A stretch of 64,000 nucleotides of DNA from Bog-473 sp963828825 (GTDB taxonomy: Bacteria; Actinomycetota; Acidimicrobiia; Acidimicrobiales; RAAP-2): assembly GCA_963828825.1 (NCBI GenBank), contig CAWHGF010000009.1, forward strand, positions 62,001 through 126,000. Direction: 5' to 3'. A program made the translations under genes and the position numbers. Position 1 is the stretch's first letter. Every line of letters begins with the position of its first letter. Below, piece by piece: positions 1 to 9,729 of the stretch. The notes beneath the pieces are model-generated. The model saw nothing but the letters and a program-made list of their open reading frames with translations. It ran no database searches and was not told the DNA's origin.

Positions 1-890
1 GTCAGGCCCTCGGCCGCCGGGCCATCGAGGTGGCCGCGGCGGGGCGCCACCATCTCCTGATGATCGGGCCGCCGGGGTCGGGCAAGACGATGCTGGCCGA
101 ACGCCTGGCCGGGCTGCTCCCGCCCCTCAGCTCTTCCGAGGCCCTCACGGTGACGCGCATCCACTCGGCAGCCGGCTCGGCCCTGCCCGACGGCGCACTG
201 CTGGAGCGCCCACCGTTCCGCGCTCCGCACCACCAGGCCTCCATCGTCTCCCTGGTGGGCGGGGGCAGCTGGTCACTCAGGCCCGGCGAGGTGAGCCTGG
301 CCACCAACGGCATCCTGTTCCTCGACGAGCTCGGGGAGTTCCCCGTCGCCGCCCTCGAGGCGCTGCGCCAGCCACTCGAGGAGGGCGTCATCCGCGTGAG
401 CCGTGCCGGCGGGACCGTGACGTTCCCCGCCGCCTTCCTGCTCGTCGCGGCCATGAACCCCTGCCCGTGCGGGGAGGGCGTGTACGAGGGGGCCTGCCGC
501 TGCAGCGCCGCCGCCCGCGCCCGGTACCGGCGGCGGATCTCGGCACCCCTGCTGGACCGTTTCGACCTCGTCGTGCCGCTGTGTCGCCCTGACCCCGATG
601 AGCTTCTCTCCGGCGCACCGGGAGAACCCTCCGCGGCGGTCGCCCTTCGCGTTGCCGCCGCCCGTGCCGAAGGCACCGGGGCCAGCTCCGGCGGACCGGA
701 GCTGGCCCCGGAGGCCGCCGCGCTCCTGGCATCGAAGCTGCGCTCCGGCGGCCTGAGCGCCCGTGGGCTGCACAAGGTGACGCGGGTGGCCCGCACAGTG
801 GCCGCCCTCGCCGGCGCGGACGTCGTGTCGTTCGCCCACGCCTCCGAAGCCCTCTCACTGCGCGCCGGTCGGACCGTGGTGATGGCATGA
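1..890 (+). CDS. comM: Mg-chelatase-like AAA+ ATPase ComM/YifB, 3' part
   Basis: The frame is open to the left edge (first full codon at base 3), so the N-terminal part lies outside the window; 295 residues are visible. The Walker A motif GPPGSGKT is near visible residue 25, the Walker B-like LFLDELGEF follows, and then the AMNPCPCG segment typical of the Mg-chelatase/YifB family. ComM-type proteins are hexameric ATPases involved in natural transformation and branch migration; many other bacteria keep the gene next to dprA. The stop overlaps dprA by four bases (ATGA), which supports co-transcription and translational coupling. Function is inferred from family and neighbour. Confidence 0.93.
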   Translation, partial: QALGRRAIEVAAAGRHHLLMIGPPGSGKTMLAERLAGLLPPLSSSEALTVTRIHSAAGSALPDGALLERPPFRAPHHQASIVSLVGGGSWSLRPGEVSLATNGILFLDELGEFPVAALEALRQPLEEGVIRVSRAGGTVTFPAAFLLVAAMNPCPCGEGVYEGACRCSAAARARYRRRISAPLLDRFDLVVPLCRPDPDELLSGAPGEPSAAVALRVAAARAEGTGASSGGPELAPEAAALLASKLRSGGLSARGLHKVTRVARTVAALAGADVVSFAHASEALSLRAGRTVVMA

Positions 891-1963
891 GCACGGGCGG
901 GAATGCGGATCTACCCCAGGAGGCCTTCGCCGCGGCCCTGGCCTCCATGCCGTCGATGGGTCCCGCTCGCCTGCGCACGCTCTTGGCGACCGGCCCGCCG
1001 TCGGCGGCGTGGGCCCGGGCCGGCGAGAGTGCGGCCGGGTCGATGGGGGAGGTGGCCCGGGTCTGGGAACGGCACACCGGACTCGGGGTCACGGTGCTCC
1101 TGGCCGGCCAGCCCCCCTACCCACCGAGGTTGGCCGACGACCCGCAGGCGCCTGCAGTGCTGTTCTGTCTCGGAGACCCGGCCGCGCTTCGGGCCGCGCC
1201 GACCGTGGCGCTCGTGGGGACCCGCGCGCCGACCCGCTACGGCATCGGCGTCGCCGCCCAGTTCGGCGCCGACCTCTCTGCCGCGGGTGTGAGCGTGGTC
1301 TCAGGCCTGGCGCTGGGCATCGACGGTGCCGCCCACGAGGGCGCCTGCGGCGCCGGCGCGCCGCCCGTCGGTGTCGTGGCGGGCGGGCTCGACCGCCCGT
1401 ATCCGCGGCGGCACGAACGGCTCTGGGAGCGGGTGGCCTCGTCCGGCGTCATCGTGTCCGAGTCCCCGGCCGGGGTGCCGACCGAGAAGTGGCGCTTTCC
1501 GGTGCGCAACCGCCTCCTGGCCGCACTCAGCGACGTCGTGGTCGTCGTCGAGAGCCGGCACCACGGCGGTTCGCGACACACCGTCGACGCCGCCGTGGAC
1601 CGGGGGGTCCCCGTCGGAGCCGTGCCGGGCTCCATTCGCAGCGCCACCTCCGAGGGCACCAACGCGCTCCTCGCCGAGGGCGCCTTCCCCGTGTGCTCGT
1701 CGGGCGACATCCTCGTCGCGCTCTCCCTGATCGGCGCCTCGGTCGCCACACCGTTCGAGCCGGCTGTCCATCGGTCATCGCCGGCCGTGCCGGACCCCGG
1801 TCGGGACCGCGAGGTCTACGACGCGTTGACCGCCGACCCGGCTCCCCTGGACGAGCTGGTCCGGGTCACCGGACTCGACCTGGCCGAGCTGTGTGGCGGA
1901 CTCGAGCGGCTCGCCCAGGCCGGCCTGGCCCGCGACGCCGGGGGATGGTGGGAGCGGGCGTGA
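887..1963 (+). CDS. dprA: DNA-processing protein DprA (Smf)
   Basis: 358 residues. The Rossmann-like DprA core is clear: VALVGTRAPTRYG near residue 105, VVSGLALGIDGAAHEGA near 135, GVVAGGLDRPYPRRH, and the SESPAG and FPVRNR segments. A short C-terminal winged-helix-like part (residues about 300-358) follows. DprA binds incoming single-stranded DNA and loads RecA during transformation. The ATG overlaps the stop of the preceding comM-like gene, so the pair looks like a competence/recombination operon, though it is common in non-transforming actinobacteria too. Confidence 0.95.
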   Translation: MSTGGNADLPQEAFAAALASMPSMGPARLRTLLATGPPSAAWARAGESAAGSMGEVARVWERHTGLGVTVLLAGQPPYPPRLADDPQAPAVLFCLGDPAALRAAPTVALVGTRAPTRYGIGVAAQFGADLSAAGVSVVSGLALGIDGAAHEGACGAGAPPVGVVAGGLDRPYPRRHERLWERVASSGVIVSESPAGVPTEKWRFPVRNRLLAALSDVVVVVESRHHGGSRHTVDAAVDRGVPVGAVPGSIRSATSEGTNALLAEGAFPVCSSGDILVALSLIGASVATPFEPAVHRSSPAVPDPGRDREVYDALTADPAPLDELVRVTGLDLAELCGGLERLAQAGLARDAGGWWERA

Positions 1964-2047
1964 GGTCTGAGGTCGGCCCCCGGCCGGCCTGGGTCGTCAC
2001 CCCGGAAGGTTGTCGCCCCCGACTCAGTTGGGGACCTGTTGAGCACC

Positions 2048-2062
2048 TATCCTGCCTCCGCG
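2048..2062 (+). promoter_or_regulatory. -10-like element for a leaderless start
   Basis: TATCCT at 2048-2053, eight bases before GTG 2062. This fits the TANNNT-N5-8-start pattern repeated across the window and is the reason the downstream gene is started at 2062 and not at the GTG (1960) that overlaps the dprA stop. Confidence 0.45.
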
Positions 2063-2595
2063 TGGAAGGACGGTTCCTCCAGGCCAGCGACACTGCCGGG
2101 CTGCGTGCGGCGGCGGCCCGGGCCCGGGCGGAGGGGGCTGCCGCCGTCCTCGTGAGCGAGGATGCCCTGGGTGACCCCATTGTCCTGGCGGCCGGGCTCG
2201 GTCCGCTGATCCCGGGGATACTGCTCGGCGCCCGGATCGGGTTGGACCCCGGGGGCCGGCACCCCGCCATGCTCGCACGTGACGTCGCGAGCCTCGACCT
2301 CGTCTGCGGGGGCCGGAGCGTCCTGTGCTTCGCCCCGCCGTTCACCGAGCAGCTGGCTGAGGCGATCTCCGTGTGCCGGGCCCTGTGGCGGTCGGGGGAG
2401 GCGCGCAACGAGGGCCCACACTTCCCGGTGCATGCTGCCGTCAACCGGACCCGACCGGCGGGAGAGGGAAGCCCCCTCGTCGCTCTTGACCTGACCGCTG
2501 GCGACCAGGTGCCGGCCTTCCTGAGGGGCGCCCCCGACCTCCTTCTCCTACCCACCCCCAACGACCCTGCCGCGTGCCGGCTGGAGAGGGTGTGA
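2062..2595 (+). CDS. short luciferase-like (LLM-fold) protein
   Basis: 177 residues from GTG 2062. The segments LAAGLGPLIPGILLGARIGL, HPAMLARDVASLDLVCGGR and the later LAEAISVCRALWRSGEA followed by GPHFPV follow the strand-helix order of flavin/F420-dependent LLM oxidoreductases, but the protein is about half the usual length of roughly 300, so it may be a reduced member or non-enzymatic. The same frame is open back to GTG 1960, which would overlap the dprA stop; that extension has no family resemblance. The stop overlaps the next gene's GTG (GTGA), so it is translationally coupled to the acyltransferase. Confidence 0.7.
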   Translation: MEGRFLQASDTAGLRAAAARARAEGAAAVLVSEDALGDPIVLAAGLGPLIPGILLGARIGLDPGGRHPAMLARDVASLDLVCGGRSVLCFAPPFTEQLAEAISVCRALWRSGEARNEGPHFPVHAAVNRTRPAGEGSPLVALDLTAGDQVPAFLRGAPDLLLLPTPNDPAACRLERV

Positions 2596-4721
2596 CGGAC
2601 GCAACCCTGGTACAGGAACGGCCGGGCACGGCGTCGGCCACGACCGCCGTCACCGGCCGGCACCTTCCTGCCCTGAACGGCCTGCGCGGCGTGGCGGTCA
2701 TCGGCGTGGTGGCGTACCACCTGCAGCTCGGCTGGGCCCGGGGCGGGTACCTCGGGGTCGACCTGTTCTTCGTCCTGTCCGGCTTCCTGATCACCACCCT
2801 CCTCCTGGAAGAATGGACCGCAACCGGTCGGGTGAACCTCGCCGCCTTCTGGGGGCGCCGGGCGCGGCGCCTCCTGCCCGCGCTGTTCCTCGTCTTGGTG
2901 GCGGTCGCGCTCTACCTCGTCTGCAACGCCCTCTTCGGCGGCCCCGGCGCCAACGGCCTCATCGACCTCTCGGGGTTGCGGGGCGATGCCATCGCCACGT
3001 TGCTCTACGTGAACAACTGGCATCTGATCTACGCCCACCAGTCCTACTTCGCCCAGTTCTCCACGCCCTCGCCGTTGCAGCACACCTGGTCGCTGGCGAT
3101 CGAGGAGCAGTTCTACCTGATTTGGCCCCTCTTGCTCCTGGTGCTCCTGCGCTACGGGCGGCGCAACTGGCGCCGTGTGGGCGTCGCCGTCACCGTCGTC
3201 CTCGGGGTCGGGTCGTCGGTGCTGATGGCGGTCCTCTTCCATCCCGGGCTGGACCCTTCGCGGATCTATTACGGCACCGACACGCGCCTCTTCGACCTCA
3301 TGGCGGGTGCCACCATCGCCTTCCTGGCGGCGTCGCGTCGCCAGCCGGTCGCGCCGGCGCGCCGGATGCTCCACTGGGTGGGCCCCGCGGCGGCGGCGGT
3401 CCTCTTGGTGTTCTGGGTGAGAGCGGGCACACCCGGCGGCCTGCCGACTAATTTCATGTTCGAGGGCGGGTTCCTGCTCTGCGCCGTGCTGGCGGGCCTG
3501 GTCGTGGCGGACGCACGCCTGACCGAGCCCGGGTGGTTCGCCCGCGGCCTGGCCTGGAGGCCACTGCACTTCGTCGGCACCATCTCCTACGGCATCTACC
3601 TGTGGCACTGGCCGGTGATCGTCTACCTCACGGGCGCCCGGACCGGCCTGTCGACCTGGCCGCTGGACCTGCTCCGGATTGCCGCGACGCTCACCCTCTC
3701 GACCGCGAGCTACTACCTGGTCGAGCGACCCGTTCGCCTGGCCCGCTTCCGGGGCGGGGTCCGGATATGGGGGCCCCTCGCCGGGGTCGTGACGGCCGTG
3801 CTCATCGTCGTGGCCACCATTCCCGCCGTCGCCGATCCCACCAACGTCGTCGGCACCACGCACCTCCCTTCCTCCAGCTCCGGGCAGGCGGTCCCGGGCG
3901 CCGGCGGCTTTGCGGGCCAGGAGCCGATCCGGCTGGCCCCGACACCCTCTCCGGCCGATCCGCTGCGCGTCATGCTCCTGGGCGACTCGGTCATGCACGA
4001 CGCCTCGTACGGCATCACCGCCGCGCTCGAGTCCACGGGCGAGGCCACCGTCGATACCCGGACCATCGACGGATTCGGGCTGACGACGGCGACCAGCTGG
4101 CCGACGTCCATCCCCAGCCTCATTGGCCAGACCCGGGCCCAGCTCATCGTGGCCACCTGGAGCTGGGACCAGTACGGTCCGACCACACCCAACGCCCTGC
4201 ACCAGCCGGTGCAGTACACGCGCCTGCTCCGTCGGGCGGTCTCCACCATGCTGACGCCGGGCAACGGCGTCGAGGGGGTGATCTTCACGGAGTTCCCCCT
4301 GTCGGGCAACCTCGCCGCGGCCAACCCGGTCGACACGGCGAGCTACAACAAAGAGCGTCGGGCCGGCCTCAACGCCTGGAACGCCATCGCCGAGAAGATG
4401 ACGTCGTACTTCCCGGGCCGGGTCATGTTCTTCCCGCTGGCCGGCTCCGTGCTCCTGGACGGCAAGTACTACTCCGCGTGGCTCCCACCCGAAGGCGACC
4501 CGCGTGCGCCGACCAACGAGTGGATACGCGTCCGCAAGCTCGACGACGTCCACCTCTGCCCCGAGGGCAGTGCCCGCTACGCCGACGCCCTGCTGGCCGA
4601 CATGACGGCCGTCTTCCGGCTCGCCCCCGCCAGCGCGAACTGGTCCCAGGGGGCCTGGACGTCGGATCCGGACTTCAACAACCCGCCCGGGGCGTGCCCC
4701 GACGACCATCCCCCCGGCTAG
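2592..4721 (+). CDS. OatA/OafA-type membrane acyltransferase with C-terminal SGNH domain
   Basis: 709 residues. The N-terminal acyltransferase-3 domain (residues about 20-390) starts with LNGLRGVAVIGVVAYH and LGVDLFFVLSGFLITTLL, contains HTWSLAIEEQFYLIWPLLL, and has about ten hydrophobic membrane segments. An extracytoplasmic linker follows, then an SGNH-hydrolase domain starting at VMLLGDSVMHD, with DDVHLCPEG as the C-terminal Asp-His pair. Such two-domain proteins O-acetylate or otherwise acylate cell-wall or exported glycans: the membrane domain supplies the acyl group and the SGNH domain transfers it. The GTG overlaps the previous stop and has a GGAG five bases upstream. Confidence 0.9.
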   Translation: MTDATLVQERPGTASATTAVTGRHLPALNGLRGVAVIGVVAYHLQLGWARGGYLGVDLFFVLSGFLITTLLLEEWTATGRVNLAAFWGRRARRLLPALFLVLVAVALYLVCNALFGGPGANGLIDLSGLRGDAIATLLYVNNWHLIYAHQSYFAQFSTPSPLQHTWSLAIEEQFYLIWPLLLLVLLRYGRRNWRRVGVAVTVVLGVGSSVLMAVLFHPGLDPSRIYYGTDTRLFDLMAGATIAFLAASRRQPVAPARRMLHWVGPAAAAVLLVFWVRAGTPGGLPTNFMFEGGFLLCAVLAGLVVADARLTEPGWFARGLAWRPLHFVGTISYGIYLWHWPVIVYLTGARTGLSTWPLDLLRIAATLTLSTASYYLVERPVRLARFRGGVRIWGPLAGVVTAVLIVVATIPAVADPTNVVGTTHLPSSSSGQAVPGAGGFAGQEPIRLAPTPSPADPLRVMLLGDSVMHDASYGITAALESTGEATVDTRTIDGFGLTTATSWPTSIPSLIGQTRAQLIVATWSWDQYGPTTPNALHQPVQYTRLLRRAVSTMLTPGNGVEGVIFTEFPLSGNLAAANPVDTASYNKERRAGLNAWNAIAEKMTSYFPGRVMFFPLAGSVLLDGKYYSAWLPPEGDPRAPTNEWIRVRKLDDVHLCPEGSARYADALLADMTAVFRLAPASANWSQGAWTSDPDFNNPPGACPDDHPPG

Positions 4722-4765
4722 CGGGGCGGCCCGGGGGGTCAGGAGTCGGCCCGCGGCGCCGGTCC

Positions 4766-4778
4766 TAAGCTGGCGCCC

Positions 4779-4781
<3 letters not shown>
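4766..4781 (+). promoter_or_regulatory. -10-like element for leaderless fumC
   Basis: TAAGCT at 4766-4771, then seven bases, then GTG 4779. There is no purine-rich ribosome-binding site in between. Confidence 0.5.
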
Positions 4782-6163
<1,382 letters not shown>

Positions 6164-6167
<4 letters not shown>

Positions 6168-6481
6168 GCGAGCCCGTGCTCACCCAGGACGACGTCGACG
6201 GCGAGCTCGAGGAGCAGCGGCTGCACTGGACCCGCGACGGTGATGTCCTGGTGACCACGGTCAAGCTGCACGACTTCGCCGCCGCCCTTGCGTTCGTCAA
6301 CGCCGTCGGCGCCGCCGCCGAGGCGGCCAACCACCACCCCGACATCGACATCCGCTGGAACACCGTGCGCCTGGCCCTCACGACCCACGATTCGGGCGGC
6401 ATCACGCTGCTGGATCTGGCCCTGGCCGGCGTGGTCGACCGGTTGCGCCCGGACATCCGGGCCGACGACGACGGCGGCTAG
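6164..6481 (+). CDS. 4a-hydroxytetrahydrobiopterin dehydratase (PCD/DCoH family)
   Basis: 105 residues, the family's usual length. The conserved core ANHHPDIDIRWNTVRLAL, with the paired histidines of the pterin site, is followed by THDSGGITLLDLALA. The family dehydrates 4a-hydroxypterins and can also act in molybdopterin-related or aromatic amino acid pathways; no hydroxylase gene is adjacent, so the partner is unknown. The GTG overlaps the fumC stop (GTGA). The TAG stop lies in the loop of a hairpin shared with the convergent phosphatase gene. Confidence 0.9.
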
Positions 6482-6488
6482 GCCGCCG
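6472..6488. terminator. bidirectional hairpin holding both stop codons
   Basis: A seven-base-pair all-GC stem (CGGCGGC at 6472-6478, GCCGCCG at 6482-6488) with the loop TAG. The loop TAG is the stop of the plus-strand gene, and CTA at 6478-6480 is the stop of the minus-strand gene. No T-tract follows, so this is a compact GC hairpin terminator at best. Confidence 0.5.
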
Positions 6489-7224
6489 ATTCGAGCAACG
6501 CCGTCCGCAGGCCCTCGACGAGGCCCGGCCCGGCACCGAGTCCTTCGACGTAGGCGCCGACCGAGCCGTAGCGCTCCCGCACGTGGTCGAGCAGCAGCTC
6601 CATCTGCGCCGGATCGGCCGAGAAGACCTCGTCGATGTTCTCGAGGGTCTCGCGGCCCTCGGGGTACTTCCGGATCAGCTTCTCCCGTAGGCGCTGCATC
6701 GCCGCCCCACTGAGCGCGTAGTCGGTCACCACCGTCGGTTCGTCCACGCCCAGCAGTGACAGGACGACCGCCGAGAGGACTCCGGTGCGGTCCTTGCCGG
6801 CGGTGCAGTGGAACACGGCCGGGAGCGCGTCGGGGGAGGCGAGGACCTCCAGGGCGCCCAGGATCTGGTCGCCGGCGTCGGCCACGATCTCCAGGTACTG
6901 CGAACCGAGCAGGCCGGGCCGGCGGTCGAAGTCCTGCGCGTCTGGGAGCTCGTCGATGAAGGGGAAGTGATGGAACGCCACCGGGTGGGCGTCGACATCG
7001 AACCGGCCGCGCTCCAGCTCGGAACCGGAGCGCAGGTCGATGACGGTCCGGATGCCGAGCCCGCGCAGCACCGAGAGGTCCGCCTCGGTCAGCTCCCCCA
7101 GGCCGTCGGCGCGGAAGAGCGTGCGCCAACGCGTCCGCATGTCGCCGCCGGCCGCATACCCGCCCAGATCGCGGAAGTTGACCGCGCCTTCCAGCGCGAT
7201 CATCCGCTCCAAGGTCTCCACCAC
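6478..7224 (-). CDS. tyrosine-protein phosphatase (MptpB-like family)
   Basis: 248 residues. NFRDLGGY near the N-terminus and the P-loop FHCTAGKDRTG (CX5R, nucleophile Cys, near residue 145) identify the PF13350-type tyrosine/phosphoinositide phosphatases; the extra KD inside the P-loop is typical of the MptpB group. No signal peptide is visible, so it is probably cytoplasmic. The start is GTG 7224 because AAGGAGG (7241-7235) lies ten bases upstream, one of the few clear Shine-Dalgarno sites here; an open frame continues upstream to 7260 without support. Confidence 0.88.
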   Translation of the reverse strand: MVETLERMIALEGAVNFRDLGGYAAGGDMRTRWRTLFRADGLGELTEADLSVLRGLGIRTVIDLRSGSELERGRFDVDAHPVAFHHFPFIDELPDAQDFDRRPGLLGSQYLEIVADAGDQILGALEVLASPDALPAVFHCTAGKDRTGVLSAVVLSLLGVDEPTVVTDYALSGAAMQRLREKLIRKYPEGRETLENIDEVFSADPAQMELLLDHVRERYGSVGAYVEGLGAGPGLVEGLRTALLESAA

Positions 7225-7326
7225 GTCGGGTGCACCTCCTTCATCTCTTGGCCCCGCCACGCCCCGCAGTCTGCACGCCCGGACGTTCGGCCCGCGCGCC
7301 TCCGCGAACTCCAGGTGACAAAACCG

Positions 7327-7899
7327 TCAGGCCACCGGCATGTCCCACAGGGGGAACCACCGGCTTAGATCGGCTTCCACCGGCAGATCGGCTCCCACCA
7401 TGGTCCGTATGCGCAGCTCGAGCTCGGTGTCCCGTCGCTCCTTGGCCGCATCGACGGGGGCGAAGGGGTAGAAGGTGCCGCGCTTGAAGAGGTAGACGAG
7501 CCGGAACGGTCGGGCGTCGCCCGGAGCGTCGGGGCCGGGGACGAAGCCGAACGCCGAGCACAGCAGCTGGGGGCCCCAGCCGTTGTCCTGCAGCGTGGAG
7601 TTGGCCATGTGGATCTTGGTCACCAGGTCTTCGAGATCGGCGTCGTCGAGCAACAGCCAGCCGTAGTCGAAGGAGTCGACGGCCTGCCGGAAACCCTCGC
7701 CGACCAGCTCCGAGATCTCCTTCTGCGCGTCGGCGGCGGCCTGGCCGGGGGGCGGCTTCCAGCAGACCCCGGCGTGGCCCGACGAGACCAGCCCTCCGGC
7801 GCTCTGCAGGGTCAACGCGGCGGTGGGCAGGGCGAACAGGGCGTCGAGGTTGGCCCGGACCGGCTTGGAGCGGCCGAGGATGGTGTCGAGGAGTCCCAC
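7327..7899 (-). CDS. pspAB: PspA-associated protein PspAB
   Basis: 190 residues from GTG 7899. The N-terminus VGLLDTILGRSKPV, DALFALPTAALTLQ and the later LLCSAFGFV and LVYLFKRGTFYPFAP are the recognisable landmarks of the actinobacterial PspA-associated PspAB family. Its biochemical role is unknown to me. It follows htpX with 31 bases between, and completes a pspA-htpX-pspAB operon that is expected to answer envelope stress. The open frame continues upstream to 8085 inside htpX, but family similarity begins at the chosen GTG. Confidence 0.85.
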   Translation of the reverse strand: MGLLDTILGRSKPVRANLDALFALPTAALTLQSAGGLVSSGHAGVCWKPPPGQAAADAQKEISELVGEGFRQAVDSFDYGWLLLDDADLEDLVTKIHMANSTLQDNGWGPQLLCSAFGFVPGPDAPGDARPFRLVYLFKRGTFYPFAPVDAAKERRDTELELRIRTMVGADLPVEADLSRWFPLWDMPVA

Positions 7900-7930
7900 G
7901 GCTGCGGAGGAAGCGAGGTCGGCGAGCCGC

Positions 7931-8878
7931 TCAGCTGGCCTGGCCGAGCTGGTGCTCGAGGGACTCCAGCTGGGCCAGGCGGCGCTCGAGCGTCGGGTGC
8001 GTCCGGAACAACTGACCGAAGCTGAAGCCCCCGCCGTCGCCCTGGGTGCCCCCGCTGGCCACGGCCGGGGCGAAGAAGAAGGCATTGAAGGGCTCGGCCG
8101 ACCGCAGGTCCTTGGTCGGGATGCGCCCCATCTCCCCGGTGATCTTGACCAGTGCCGAGGCCAGGAGGGACGGCCGGCCGATGAGCAGCGCGCCCGATCG
8201 GTCCGCGGCCAGCTCGCGATAGCGCGACAGAGCCATGGTCAACAGGAAGCTGATGAAGTACACCACGACCGAGATCAGCAGCACCGCCATCTCAATGAGA
8301 GCGGCCTGGCTCTGCTGGTTGTTGCCGCCACCGCGGCCGCCGCCGAAGATCTCCGAGTAGAACATCACCCGGGTGAGCAGACCGGCGATCATGCCGAGCC
8401 CGCTGGCGATGGTCATCACCGCCACGTCGCGGTGGGCCACGTGGGAGATCTCGTGGGACAGCACGGCCTCGACCTCGGGCTCGTCGAGGCGGCGGAGGAG
8501 GCCCGTGGTCACGCACACGACCGCAGCCTTGGGGCTGCGACCGGTGGCGAAGGCGTTCGGGATGTCGGTGGTGGCGATGGCCACCTTGGGTTTCGGCATG
8601 TCGGCCAGGGCGCACAGCCGGTCGACCACACCGTGCAGCTCGGGCGCCTGCTCGGGCGTGACCTCCTTGGCGTGCATGGCGTACATGGCGATCTTGGCGC
8701 TGAACCAGTACTGGCAGAACAGGACCCCTACCGCGATGACCAGGATCAGGACGAGGCTGTGGAGGAAGTAGAAGAGGAGGCCGATGAACACGGCGTAGAG
8801 CACGACGAAGAGCAGCCCCGTGATCAACATCCGGTAGGTGAGTCCCCGGTCCGGCTTGATGTTGCGTGAGATTGCCAT
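7931..8878 (-). CDS. htpX: membrane zinc metalloprotease HtpX (M48B)
   Basis: 315 residues. Two N-terminal transmembrane helices (residues about 17-55) are followed by the zinc site HEISH near residue 142 and the third-ligand region SRYRELAADR. Two further hydrophobic segments lie between (about 155-215). HtpX degrades damaged or mistargeted membrane proteins. A Gly-rich loop (EIFGGGRGGG) is present. The ATG shares one base with the pspA stop (TGATG), so translation is coupled with pspA. Confidence 0.95.
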   Translation of the reverse strand: MAISRNIKPDRGLTYRMLITGLLFVVLYAVFIGLLFYFLHSLVLILVIAVGVLFCQYWFSAKIAMYAMHAKEVTPEQAPELHGVVDRLCALADMPKPKVAIATTDIPNAFATGRSPKAAVVCVTTGLLRRLDEPEVEAVLSHEISHVAHRDVAVMTIASGLGMIAGLLTRVMFYSEIFGGGRGGGNNQQSQAALIEMAVLLISVVVYFISFLLTMALSRYRELAADRSGALLIGRPSLLASALVKITGEMGRIPTKDLRSAEPFNAFFFAPAVASGGTQGDGGGFSFGQLFRTHPTLERRLAQLESLEHQLGQAS

Positions 8879-9648
8879 CAGGCGCCCTCTCCTCCATTTC
8901 CGCCCTGCTCCGCCGACGGCAGCGCGGCGGTGGCGTCGGCACCGCCGCCCGCACCCAGCTCGGCTTTCAAGGCCGCCAGCTCGTTGTCCACCTGGGAAGT
9001 CGACGAGACCTTGTCGAGCTCCTTCTGGATGTCGTCGACCGGATGCGTCAGGTCGTCGAGCGCGCCCGATGCGAGCAGCTCGTCGATGGCGCCCGCCCGC
9101 GCCTGCATGCCGGCGATCTTGTCCTGGGCCCGCTGCATGGTGGCGCCGGCACTCCGCGTCGAGTCCGAGATGCCCGAGACCGCTTCGCCCACCTTGGTCT
9201 GGGCCTCGGCCGCGGTGTAGGAGGCCTTCATCGTCTCCTTCTGCGTGCGGAAGCGCTCGACCCGGATCTGGAGCTCCTGCGAGGTCTGGACGAGCTTCTG
9301 CTCCTGGTCGCTGATCTGGTCGTGCTGGGTCTTCAACTCGGCGAGCTGCTCGCCCAGCGCGGCCCGCCGGGCCAGCGCCTCGCGGGCCAGATCCTCGTTG
9401 CCCTGCCCCAGCGCGGCCTTGGCCTGGCCCTGCAACTTGTCGGCCTGCTTCTGCAACCCCTGGGCCTGCAGCTCGATCCGCTTGCGCGCCGTGGCGACGT
9501 CCGCCACGCCCCGGCGCACCTTCGTCAGCTGCTCGATCTGCTTCTCGTAGGAGAGGTCCAGGGTGTCGCGGGGGTCCTCCATCTTGTCCAGGGCCTTGTT
9601 GGCCTTGGACCGGAAGATGTCGGCGACCCGACTGAAAAAGCCTGCCAT
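8878..9648 (-). CDS. pspA: PspA/IM30 family envelope-stress protein
   Basis: 256 residues. MAGFFSRVADIFRSKANKAL forms the amphipathic N-terminal helix; the rest is almost entirely a charged coiled coil rich in Gln, Lys, Glu and Ala (residues about 25-200), followed by a Gly/Ala-rich tail. PspA/IM30 proteins bind stressed inner-membrane surfaces and form ESCRT-III-like assemblies. It is the first gene of the pspA-htpX-pspAB unit, divergent from mca. TATGCT lies eight bases before the ATG. Confidence 0.95.
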   Translation of the reverse strand: MAGFFSRVADIFRSKANKALDKMEDPRDTLDLSYEKQIEQLTKVRRGVADVATARKRIELQAQGLQKQADKLQGQAKAALGQGNEDLAREALARRAALGEQLAELKTQHDQISDQEQKLVQTSQELQIRVERFRTQKETMKASYTAAEAQTKVGEAVSGISDSTRSAGATMQRAQDKIAGMQARAGAIDELLASGALDDLTHPVDDIQKELDKVSSTSQVDNELAALKAELGAGGGADATAALPSAEQGGNGGEGA

Positions 9649-9729
9649 AGATACCGAGCATAAGGCCCAGCGGGGGAGGGGTGGGCACCGGGCGGCCCTG
9701 CGCAGGGACGCCGCTAAGGTCGGCCCGTG
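9646..9729. promoter_or_regulatory. divergent pspA / mca promoter region
   Basis: In 78 bases of intergenic DNA there are two opposed -10-like boxes. TATGCT (9662-9657, minus strand) stands eight bases before the pspA ATG, and TAAGGT (9715-9720, plus strand) stands six bases before the mca GTG. Both transcripts would be leaderless. I see no convincing -35 box. Confidence 0.5.
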
